Of a stretch of 64,000 nt of DNA, positions 12,601 through 24,600 are shown one piece after another. Under the pieces are notes generated by a model. The model had not been told where the DNA came from, made no database searches, and worked only from the letters and a program-made list of their open reading frames with translations. The stretch is from NCBI GenBank assembly GCA_034336665.1, contig CM067572.1:1357786-1421785 (forward strand), read 5' to 3'. Source of the DNA: Luscinia megarhynchos (lineage: Eukaryota; Chordata; Aves; Passeriformes; Turdidae). The position numbers were made by a program, and so were the translations under genes. Position 1 is the stretch's first letter. Every line of letters begins with the position of its first letter.

Positions 12601-15600
12601 CTGGCAGAGACCCCCAGGGATCGTGAGTCCAGCCCTGCCCAGGACACCCCAACCCACTGATTTCCCTTCCCACTTCCTTTGGAGGGAGTTAAAAGCCTTT
12701 CCTGGGTGTAATGGATATTAAACCACAGCTTGCACGTGCCAGGAGAAGATTTGCTGGGGTGAGGTCAGTCTGTAATAAGTTAAAGTGCTTTACTCAGCCC
12801 TAGATTGGGATGCCCTTAAGTTCATCAGTTACTGCCTGAGCCCCTCGTTTATCTTCAGTAAATTTTCCTGCAGTTCATTGTGGTGGCAAAGACCAAACTC
12901 AATCTGTTTAACCCCCCTCAAATTATTTAATACAGATAATACATTTCTATGAAGACACAGATTATTTTTTCAGCCTTCTCCAAGGTGGAATTTCCAGTAT
13001 TGCTGATTTTTTCCTGGATAGTGGCAGCTCTGGAGCCCCGCCCTGGGTGTCCCTGGTGTGCCAGTGTCACTCCACGAGGCTGACACCAACACCTGGTGCT
13101 GTGCTGCTGCTCCCAGGAGGCTGCTCCAGCATCTGGCACACACTGCCATCTCCTTTTATCTCTGTTTCATCTGTAGATTGCTGGGTTGGGATTGAAAAGG
13201 GGGCAGGAATGGATCAAGGGGAAAATCAAAAATGCCAAGTTTTGGTGCAGTGGCAGAGTGTGGCTTGTCAGGAGGAGCAGCCACGTGAGGATAATGAGAG
13301 ATGGGAAGGGCAACTGGAATTTGGGGTCTTGGCCACTCTGTGTGTCCAGAGCTGAGGGAAAGGGAATTGGGAATTGGATGGATGTCCCCCATGGATAGTG
13401 GATGTTGCAGGAATCATTTCTGGGTTTTTATTAAAGCTGCTGTAATTAATAATCACTTCTAAACACCTTCCTTAAATTTCACCCTGCTTTGTGCCTGCCC
13501 ATCCTCTCCTGTCCCTTTGTATTCCAGACTTGCCTCTTTTGCTTCCCTGCTTTCCCTGAAGGGCCCCTGATCCCAAAGTCCAGGCTGGGAAATCTGGGAA
13601 TGTTCCCCTGGAGAGGAGAAGGATCCAGGGAGAGCTCAGAGCCCTGCCAGGACCTAAAGGGGCTCCAGGAGAGCTGGGGAGGGTCTGGGGACAAGGATGG
13701 AGGGACAGGACACAGGGAGTGGATCCCACTGCCACAGGGCAGGGATGGGTGGGATTTTGGGAACTGGGAATTCCCAGGTTTGCTGTGGCTGCCTCTGGAT
13801 CCCTGGAGTGCCCAAGGTTGGACATTGGGATTTGGAGCAGCCTGGGACAGTGGGATGTGTCCCTGCCATGGCAGGGATGGGAATTAAATGATCTTTAAGT
13901 TTTTTCCCCACCCAAACTATTCCATGAATCTTTAAAAATATCGAAGTACATTTGAAGCTGATATTTTATTTTATTTTAGCAATCACAGCTTGGTGTCATT
14001 AAAGTTTTACTGTCTTACAAGTGAAACAGAAAAATTTATGATCTCCTGAATAGAGAAATTTATGATTTATTTTTACAAATTCAAAGTCTTGAAGTAGTCT
14101 TCAAATTTCAAGATGAGAAACAAATCAGATTTCTGTACTTCATTAATGTTGTGTGTTTCCCTGTCATCTCCGTGGCATTTATTTGTGCTAAAGGAGAAGT
14201 CACTTAAGGGAATGGGGTTGTAAAAACCATCATGGAATTGGTTATTGGACTTCAGTCAGTTGAAACACAAATTTATAGCTATGAATTGAAAAGCTGTTTC
14301 TAAAGGGCAAATAAACAGGGGTGTATGGGAAATAAACAGGGGCTTATGGGGAAAATAAACATGGATATATGGGAAATAAACAGGGATGTATGGGGAAAAT
14401 GAACATGGATTTCTGGGAAATAAACAAGGGATGTGTAGGGAAAATGAACATGGATATATGGGAAATAACCAGGGTGTATATATGGAATATAAATAGGGGA
14501 TGTATGGGAAATAAATATGGGTATATGGGGAAAATAAATAGGGGTGTATGGGGAAAAATAAATACGGATGTATGGGGAAATAAATAGGAGTGTCTGGGGA
14601 AAATAGACAGGGATGTATGGGAAATAACCAGGGCTATGTGGAGAAAATAAATAGTGGTGTATGGAACAAATTCCAGATCCATTTGCCCAAACCACACTCC
14701 CTGGTGTGGGGATTTTATCTGGATAAAAATGAAGATAAAAACTGTGGATCTGGGCCTATCACACAGGTACCTGCAGAGGGGTGTTTTTCTGGGAATTTAT
14801 GGGATGAGCATGAGGCTTCACTGAGAATTCTCCTTTTTAGGCTGGGTAAGGCCTGGATAACTTGGGAATTTAGAGGAGGATGGTATTTTATTGGTGCTGG
14901 GCAGACCTTTAATTGGAGTGAGTGACTTTACTCCATATCCCCAGCCTAAAGGCTGGAAAGAAACAGAAAAATAATTTGAACCAAGCAACATTTCCTAATG
15001 TGCATTTTCCTTTTCCCTGCTACCAGCCCAAGATGTTTGGGGGCAGCCAGAGGTGGTTGGGGCTGCTGTGCCTTTTCCCTGCTGGGGTTCTCAGGGTCAG
15101 TGCATGGAGTGGGAATAAAGGGCTGGAAATTCCTCGCTCAGGGCCCCACAGGGCACAGGATCCCTTGAGAGGGCTCTGCAGGGTCATGTCCTGGTTTGGA
15201 GGACAGGTCAATAAAGGCAGGAGCTTCTCTTTGAAATGGAGAATGGAAACCCCCCTCCTCTTCCAAATTATTATTATAATTCTGAAATTAAGGGGCTCTC
15301 AGGCAAAGATATGGGAATTAGGAATAACAGTTAAAATTAAAATAGAAATGCAGTATTACACAGAACAATCCCAAAGCACTGCCAGAGTCACAATCCAAAC
15401 TGACACCTGTCAGTCAGTCAGGGTGTTGGCAGCAGTCCCCTTCAATGGTGGCTGCATCCTCCTGCAGTGGCAGATGTGGTTCAGCTGGAGCAGTGCTCCT
15501 GGAGAAGGTGCAGTTTCCTCTGAAGCTCCAGGGATGATGTGGAAAGGTCTGCTTTTCCTCTGGAAGCCAGTGGAAAGAAGGTGCCTTGGTGTCCAAACTC

Positions 15601-18600
15601 TCAGTTTTTCTCTGGGTAGGAAAGGCTTGGCTCCTCCCCTGGCTGGAGCATCTCCCAGTGGGATGATGGAATTTTATCAGCCATGCCCTGGGACTCACTG
15701 GCCATGAACAGGAGATATCTCCTGGAGGGAGGACGGGCTGTGGGAAGATAAAGATGATTGCCCCAGCTGGTTTTTAACAATGGCCCATTAACAGGAGATA
15801 TTCCCACAGAGATGAGGATCACTGCCACACCCAGTTTTTAACAATGGCCTATTAACGGGAGATATCTCCTGGAGGGAGGATGGGCTGTGGAAAGATAAAG
15901 ATGATTGCCCTGGCTGGTTTAAAGATGGCCCATTAGCAGATAATATGTGCCAGGAGATAAGGGTCACTGCCCCCATGGTTTAGCAGATGGGGACAGAATC
16001 CACATTTCTGGCCACACCAACCCAAGACAGGTCACCACACCCTGCCGGGGGAGGAAGGAGCACTGTGCACGTGCCAGCATCACTTTCTGAAGTGACAACA
16101 CAAAGTGATCCCTGGAAAAGCTGCAGAGCCTCCAAGCTGCAGCTCTCCCACACCCATTTTTCCCCCTGTATCCATTGCACCATCCCATTTTCCTGCCATT
16201 TCTCTGCTGGTGGGATGCAGCAGCAAAAGCAGGAATTCTTGCTCTGCCTGTGTCAGCGTGTTGAGGGATCCCCACTGGTGAGTCTGCACCTCCAGCACAG
16301 AGGTTATTTGGGATAGGGGTATGGAAAAGATAGAAGCAGGCAGTAATTGCCTTTAAGATCAGAGCACAAAGCATTACCTTGGATTTTACAAGGCCAGCGA
16401 GCAACAAAAGAGCAGTAATTTATGAGCTCAGCGTAAAAGAAGAGCATAATTGCATTAAAAATTAATGCTAATGAACACTAAAATGGGGAAGGTGGTTATG
16501 ATGAAAGTTTGGATTCATCTTCCCCGGGTTGAATGATGGCTGGTGCCTTGATTAATGGCTTAATTTCTATCAATTAGCGGGGAGAAATCTCCACTGAGAC
16601 AAGGGTAAATTGAGCATTGAATTACAGCCCTGGCTTTGTGTGCCCAGGAAGGAGCACGGCAGTGACAAACCTGGGCTGGCCACAAATCCAGAAAAATTTA
16701 CTGAGCCAGGGCTGTCCCCACCCCTCTGCTGGCTGAGCTCAAAAACACCCCAAACAACCAAAAAAAAAATCCCAAAAAAACCCCCCAAGAAATAGCCCCA
16801 AAAAGCCCCCAAAAATTACCCCAAAAATACCCCCAAAAATGCCCCAAAATACTCCAGAAAAAGCCCCAAAATACCCCCAAAAATACCACAAAAAAACCCC
16901 CAAAAATACCACAAACCAAAATACCCCAAAAAAAGCCCCAAAAACACCCCAAAAATACCCCAAAAAGCCCCAAAAATACCCCAAAAAGGGGGTGCAGGAG
17001 TAAGCAGGGCTGTGAGGAGGGCAGTGCTGAAGGAGACCAGAAAATTCAGGCAGAAATTCCACCTTCTTAAATTCCAAGTACTTAAATTCCATCTTCTTAA
17101 ACTGTGTTTTCCTCAATTTAGGGTTCTTACATTCACAGCTTGCTTGCTGAACTTTCCCCTCCTGTTTTCTGCTGTGGTTTGTACCTAATGCTCCCAGGTT
17201 TTTTAGTGTCCAGACTTGTTTAAAGTCCTACAAAAATGAGGTTATTATCACTGTAGTGTATCAAAATAGCAAACTTAGGTTCTCTCTGTAGTATTCTCTC
17301 CAGTAAGTACCACAGTGTTCACAAAATGTGATTTTTAATACATTTTAATGGTAACCTCACTTTGACAGGATTTTAAAACAAGCCTGGAGAAAGTTTTTCT
17401 CATTAATTTGCATTTTTTAGTTGTAAATCCTGTGTGCTCCCCGTAGTAAATAATTACTGGGGTACTCCCAACTTGCTAATTTACTGAATTTAATTGTGTT
17501 TTTCAAGTGCTTGCAGTGAAGTTGGGAGCAGGCAAAGATTTCTGTGCCCAGTTTCTCTTTTTGGAGTTTATTTGTTGTTCCTGTGACTCTGGCTGGGAAA
17601 AGTTCCTTCCCTGGAAATCCCAACAGCTGGGAAAGAGTGGGGAGCTCTGCTGGAGCTCAGGGATGGGAAGGGGAAGTGGGAAACCTTGTCCTGGAAATCT
17701 GGGATGGGTCCTGGCAGGGATGGATGGATGGATGGATGGATGGATGGATGGATGGATGGATGGATGGATGGATGGATGGATGGATGGATGGATGGATGGT
17801 GCAGGGATGGATGGGTCCTGGCAGGAATGGATGGATGGGTCCTGGCAGGGATGGATCCCGCAGGGATGGATGGATGGATGGATCCTGGCAGGGATGGATG
17901 GATCCCACAGGGATGGATGGATGGGTCCTGGCAGGGATGGATCCCACAGGGATGGATGGATGGATGGATCGATCCTGCAGGAATGGATGGGTCCTGGCAG
18001 GGATGGATCCCGCAGGGATGGATCCTGGCAGGATGGATAGATGGGTCCTGGCAGGGATGGATAGATAGGTCCTGGCAGGGATGGATCCCGCAGGGATGGG
18101 TGGGTAGGTCCTGGCAGGGATGGATCCCGCAGGGATGGGTGGGTAGGTCCTGGCAGGGATGGATCCCGCAGGGATGGGTGGGTGGGTCCTGGCAGGGATG
18201 GATGGATCCCACAGGGATGGATAGATGGGTCCTGGCAGGGATGGATAGATGGGTCCTGGCAGGGATGGATCCCACAGGGATGGATGGATGGGTCCTGGCA
18301 GGGATGGATCCCACAGGGATGGATGGATGGATCCTGGCAGGATGGATAGATAGGTCCTGGCAGGGATGGATGGATCCCACAGGGATGGATAGATGGGTCC
18401 TGGCAGGGTGCTGCTCTCGCAGCCTCCTCGGGCTCGGCCCCGCGGCTCCAGCGCTGATGAGTGAGGCGGTGCCTCCCTCTAACGGCGGGATCGGCTGCGG
18501 GAGATCCCGGGAAATGTCCCGGGAAATGTCCCGGGACAGCCCCGCTCCCGCTGGGCAGGGCCGGGATGCCGGGAATGCTGAGCTCAGAGTGCGGGAGCGG

Positions 18601-21600
18601 GAATTCCTGGGCTGATTCCCTGGGTTTGCTCGGGTTGCTGGGCGGTCTCACCTCTGGAGTGGCTGCTGGGGCTCCAGGGAGGATCCCCAGGGAGTTTTTC
18701 TAGGGAGGATTTCCAGGCATGATTTCCAGGTAGGATTTCTAGGGATAATCTCCAGGATTGGTCTTTCAGGGGAAGATTTTCCAGGGGGATCTCCAGGAGG
18801 GATCTCCAGGAATGATCTGCAGGGAAGATTTCCAGGGATGATTTCTAGGGATTATCTCCAGGGTTGATCTTTCAGGGAAGTTTTCCAGGGGGAATCCCCA
18901 GGGATGATTTCCAGGGGACATCTCCAGGGAAGATTTCCAGGGATGATCCCCAGGGAGGTTTTCCAGGGATGGTTTTTCAGAGTTTTCCAGGGAGGTTTTC
19001 CAGGGGTGATTTCCAGGGATGATCTCCAGGGATGGTTTTCCAGGGTTGGTTTTTCAGGGATGGTTTTCCAGGGATGGTTTTCCAGGGAGGATTTCCAGGG
19101 GGAATCTCCAGGAAGGATTTCCAGGCAGCTCCCACTGGCCCTGGGATTCCAGCCCAGGGAAGGGGATCAGGACCCTGTGGGATCAGGTTTGGGACAGCTC
19201 ATCTCTCCTCTCCAGAAAGGGTTTGAGGCAGGAGCATTCCCTGAAAAGCAGAGCCCCAAGGCTGCTGCAGCCCAGAGGTGACACAGCCACGTGGGTCCCA
19301 CTGTCCTGCTGGACTTTTCCTCCTTTTCCCTCCTGTTTAGTGCAGAATCCAGGATTTCCCACAGCTTCTCGTGTCATCACTTCAAATCATCCAGGGAAAA
19401 CTTTGTTTTTCTTCCATTTGTCGGTTTGTGCAGCTTGAGTAAAACTGGGATCAATTAGAAACCATGGGATGTGTGAAAACCCAGTTCTGTTGGAAAACAC
19501 ACAGCTGGATAAAAATATCACTTCCAATAACCCCAAATAAAATGGGATCAAAGGGGAAATATTTTCTGCTGTAGCTGTTTGTTTAGTCTGGGATCTGGGG
19601 GTGTTTCTTTCTTTTAATCCTCAACTCAAAAGAGCAAGAAAAAATAGCAGCTTTTTTCTGTATTTCAAAGCTTTTTATGTAAAATGTGTTATATTTTTAA
19701 ATTAAATTAACCCCTTAAATCTAATTAGTGAAATAGGAAAAAAAAACAGATTCTGAGGAATATTTGAGGTTTATTGTCATTGCTTTGATTCTGGAGTTAG
19801 ACCTGCTTGAAAAAATCTCTTTAAGTTCATGTTCATGGTCAGGATTATGGATAAGCAATGAATCCATAAAAATTTGCACTCAAAGATTATCCAAGAAATA
19901 TTTAAAACATGTTTTTGCTTAATGGATCATTCACAAGATGTTATTGGTCATTTAATGCTTCTATTTCAGTGATTTTAAAACTCTTAGAGGAATAAATTTT
20001 GTCTTTAAGGAAAAAAATGAGAATATTTTGGGCTGAGCTCACAGGGAAGTTTTTTTTTCACTTGATTTGTAGAATCATAGAATTTTGTGTTTATTTTACT
20101 TTTATCTGATTCTCTGCTGTTTCTAATTATTGTGTGTGTAAGGTTTTGGGGTGGCATCAAAAGAAGTTCTCAAGTGACATTCCAGATTATTGCTGATAAA
20201 TTCCACAGGAATTTCCAGCTACAGAGCTGTGTGCATTCAGTAAGGGAGGAAAGCAATAGATGGAAATAGAGAATTGTGAATTATCCCTGAAGGATGTGAT
20301 GATCCCAGTTAAACTGGGAAAGCTCCCCCCTGCCAAGGTGACAGGGCTGGAAATTGTTCCTGCTGCTGGAATCACCTTTTTATTAAAACCCAGCCCTAAT
20401 CCAAGATTTAGTTCCTTTTTTTCCACCCTGACTCATCGTGCACTGAGTTAGTATTGATTTTTTTTTTTTTTTGTCTGAAGCCTCGGAGCTTTCTGACTCC
20501 ATTATTTTTGATTTTCCTATGAAATACAAATCCCTGGCCCTGACAGCTGACAAACAACAGCTGGAAGTCGTTTTATCTCCCAATAATGTGTTTGTCAACC
20601 CCCCTGCACTAATGGGCTCTGCTTCCTCCAGTCCATTCTCCCTGTTAATGTCACTGATGTCATTGGCAGCACTGAGGCATTCCTGCCCTTTCCTGATTTG
20701 TCATTCCCATCAGTTTCTGCAGGATCTGGGTGGGATTTTGTGGGTTTGAAATCTGCTTTTCCATCCCTTTCTTTTTTAATCAGGGTCCTTTATTTACCTT
20801 CAGACCAGGTTTATCCAAACCCTCAGTGAATTCTGATTCCCTCTCCCCAGCAGGCATTGGGGTATTTGATTTATCCCAAAAATCCTTGGGAATCTGTTTT
20901 AAAGATTTCAGCACCAAGGCAGCAGGACTTGCAAACACAAGTTTAAATGTAGAAAATTCCTTTTTTTTTTTCCCCTTCCAAATCCCCCCAAAAATCAGGC
21001 TTGCAGTTGAATTTATGGACTTTGCTGTAGTGCAGCTCCTGTCACTTTAGAATTATGGAATGTTTTGGGATGGAAGGAGCTTAAATCCCACCCAGGGGCA
21101 GGGCAGGGACACCTCCCACTGTCCCAGAGATCCACAGCAAATCTGGGAATTCCCAATTCCCAACATCCCATCCAGCCCTGCCCTTCTCCATCCCTGTGTC
21201 TGTCCCTCCCTCCCTGTGCCCAGTCCCTCCCCAGCTCTCCTGGAGCCCTTTGGGCTCTGAGCTCTCCCTGGATCCTTCTCCTCTTCTGGCCCCATAGATT
21301 TATCCTGGCCTTGAACACCAGCTAATTTAGGAAATCCATCTAATTATGGAGTTAATGAACCCTGGTTTTAGGTCAACTGCTGATTCCTACTCAGCAGGTC
21401 TTGGTGTCAAAACTCATTTCAGTGACGGCATCACTTGAAAAAGCTCTGAGTGACAGAAGAATTAAACAATTAGTTGTTTTTTAATTCCCAATATCCCATC
21501 CATCCCTGCCCTGTGGCAGTGGGAGCCATTCCCTGTGTCCTGTCCCTCCATCCCTGTCCCCAGACCCTCCCCAGCTCTCCTGGAGCCCCTTTAGCTCCTG

Positions 21601-24600
21601 GCAGGTCTCTGAGCTCTCCCTGGATCCTTCCCGTTCTCCATTTACCCCACAAATCCTTAGGGCAGCATTTGCAACGTTCCCACCTGTTGGGAAAGATGAA
21701 ACAGAGAAATCTTGCAAATATGAATGCTCAGATTCTGAAAGCATGGACGAGTTTAAAATGAAAGCCACTTTTGAGATGCCAAGCCTCAGTTACTGAATTG
21801 CCATGAAGCAATGGGATGGCCCCTGAATATTGATGGAACAATGCCCTCTGCCAGAGAGCAACTCCAAAGGGCACAGAAGGACTGGCCAGGGTCCAAAGAG
21901 CAGTTTTTAGAGTTTAAAGTATAACACATTATGGTAATATAAGAATTCCTAAAGGCTGTATGTAAATGCTGCAGAATTTGTATCTTGTATTACATTGGTT
22001 AGTGGGAATTAGAATATTCATCATGGGAGAGATTTATTGTATTGTAAATGGGAAATTGCTCTGCTCTTCTCTCTTCTCTCTTCTCCTTCTCTTCTTCTCT
22101 CTTCTCTCTTCTCTCTTCTCTCTTCTCTCTTCTCTCTTCTCTCTTCTCTCTTCTCTCTTCTCTCTTCCCTTACCCCATAACCCTTTTAATCCCATTGCTC
22201 CTCTTCCCCCCTTTTATCCCTTTTACAATAAACTGCAGCTGTAACTTTGAGCTTACACAGAGCTCTTGAGTTTTGTCCCTGACCACCCATCCATCCCTAC
22301 ACAGACTCCCACACCCTCCCTCCCTGGTGTTATTTTTACTCAGATTTTTCCTTTCTCACAGAACATTTGGGGCATTTTTGTGTCCCAAAATCCCCTCCAG
22401 GCGTGGCTGGGGCAGGTCCTGGCTGCCAGGATTTCCCATCAATAAATAAATCCCATCAATGAATCCCATTAATGAATCCCATCAATAAATAAATCCCAAA
22501 ATGAATGAATCAATGCCATCACTGTGCAGAGCAGGCCACCCTGCTGGACCAGGTGAGGCGAGTGAAGGAGATCGAGGCCATCGAGAGCGACGCCTTCGTC
22601 CCACAGAGCTTCAGGTCCAGCAAGGAAGGCAAGAAGGTAAAAATCCATTTCCAAAAAGGGAAAAATTCATTTCCAAAAAGGGAAAAATTCATTAAAAAAA
22701 AAAAAAAAAGATATTCTCATTTCCAAAAAGAACATTTTCATTTAAAAAAAAAAAAAAGATATTTTATTTTAAAAAAGGACATTTTCATGTCCAAAAAGGG
22801 ACATTTTCATTAAAAAAAAAAAAGATATTATATTTTAAAAAAGGACATTTTCATTTAAAAAGAAAAAAAAGATATTTTATTTTAAAAAAGGACATTTTCA
22901 TGTCCAAAAAGGGACATTTCATTTCCAAAAAGGGACATTTTCATTAAAAAAAAAAAAAGATATTATATTTTAAAAAAGGACATTTTCATTTAAAAAAAAA
23001 AAAAGATATTTTATTTTAAAAAAAGGACATTTTCATGTCCAAAAAGGGACATTTCATTTCCAAAAAGGGACATTTTCATTAAAAACAAAAATAAAAAAGA
23101 TATTATATTTTAAAAAAGGACATTTTCATGTCCAAAAAGGGACATTTCATTTCCAAAAAGGGACATTTTCATTAAAAAACAAAAAAAAAAAAAAGATATT
23201 ATATTTTAAAAAAGGACATTTTCATGTCCAAAAAGGGACATTTCATTTCCAAAAAGGGATATTTCATTTAAAAAAAAAAACAAACAAAAAAAAATCAAAC
23301 GAAAGGATATTTTCATTTAAAAAAAAGACATTCTCATTTCCAAAAAGGGAACTTTTCATTTCCAAAACGGGACATTTTCATTAAAAAAAAAAATAAAAAA
23401 AAACAAGGATATTTTCATTTCCAAAAAAGGACATTTTCATTTAAAAAAAGGATATTTTCATTTAAAAAAAGGATATTTTCATTTCAAAAAAGGTAACTTT
23501 TCATTTCAAAAAAGGTAACTTTTCGTTTCCAAAAAGGGACTTTTCATTTAAAAAAAAAAGATATTTTCATTTAAAAAAAGGATATTTTCATTTTCAAAAA
23601 GGTAACTTTTCATTTCCAAAAAGGGACATTTTCATTTCAAAAAGTGTGTTTTCCTTCCAAAAGGTGCATTTTCCTTTCAAAAAGGGACATTTTCCTTCCA
23701 AAAAGGGACATTTTCATTCAGAAGGGACATTTTTCTTCCAAAAGGTGTATTTTTTTTCCCCCAAAAGATGAATTTTCCTTCCAAAAAGTGAACATTTTCC
23801 TCCCAAAAAGGTGCATTTTCCTTCCAAAAAGGTACATTTTCCCTACAAAAAAATACATTTTCCTTTCAAAATGGACTTTTTTTTTTTCCAAAAAGGGACA
23901 TTTTCCTTACAAAGTGACATTTTCCTTACAAAGTGACATTTTCCTCCCTTCCTTGCTGCATTGTCCCCTCAGAGCAGGTGGATTTTCCATCCCTGGAGGA
24001 GCTCTGCCAACCTTAAATCCACCTGAAATCCCACCTGGGACTCCCTGGTGGGCTCAGGGTGGGTCCAGGGAATTTAAATGTGGCAGAATTTAAGGAAATC
24101 ACTTGCAGACTTTTTTTTAGGGGAAGCAGAAGAATTAAAATCCCAAAGTAATCAGCCATTGACTTTGTAATTAGAGTGGAGATGATTTTAGTCCTGCTTA
24201 ACTAAAGCCAGACTTTAGGTCTGCATTTATTCCCTGGCAAGAAGCAGTTTGGTTTTTTTTCAATCAGCTTTCCAGAAACCCAGCAGGACACAACCAGATC
24301 CCAGAATTTCCCTGAATTTTGGCCCCAAAAATCCCAGTGCTGCAGTTTTTCAAGTTCTCTCCCTATAACTTTTTTTTTTTGGTCACTTCCTATCCTTTGT
24401 CCTGCTGAGGATGCTGAGAAATCTTTCCATGAGCATCCTTTCAGGCATGGGTTAAAATACTTTTTATTTTAACTTTAATTTGGCCAGATTTGGGAATTTT
24501 TGGAGATAAAACACATCCAGTTTTGTGTGTTTGTTCCTTTTCCAGTCAACAGAAGCTGCTGAACTCCAGCAGGAGCCTGTGAATGTGGGAGCAGGAGCCA

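Larger units (their letters stand above)
9687..22529 (+). other. RSRC1: RSRC1 intron between exons 9618-9686 and 22530-22636
   Basis: 12.8 kb intron holding CR1 fragments, six minisatellite or tandem-repeat arrays, a G4-prone C/A tract, an LTR-like segment and unique AT-rich stretches (about 10460-10990, 12700-12930, 16390-16575, 17120-17500, 19430-20060). I see no coding exon in it. Confidence 0.8.

Noticed and set aside
17503..18651. 382-aa ORF with HPSIHP-type repeats and its plus-strand shadows
   Set aside because: Translation of the GGAT microsatellite and its minisatellite; no start context or conservation signal.
18415..18660. GC-rich block as a possible promoter of an intronic gene
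   Set aside because: CpG content is modest, it is wedged between two minisatellites, and no exon follows.
22640..23960. Possible CRISPR-like or regulatory repeat array
   Set aside because: Unit lengths drift and there are no unique spacers; it is an ordinary degenerate minisatellite in a vertebrate intron.
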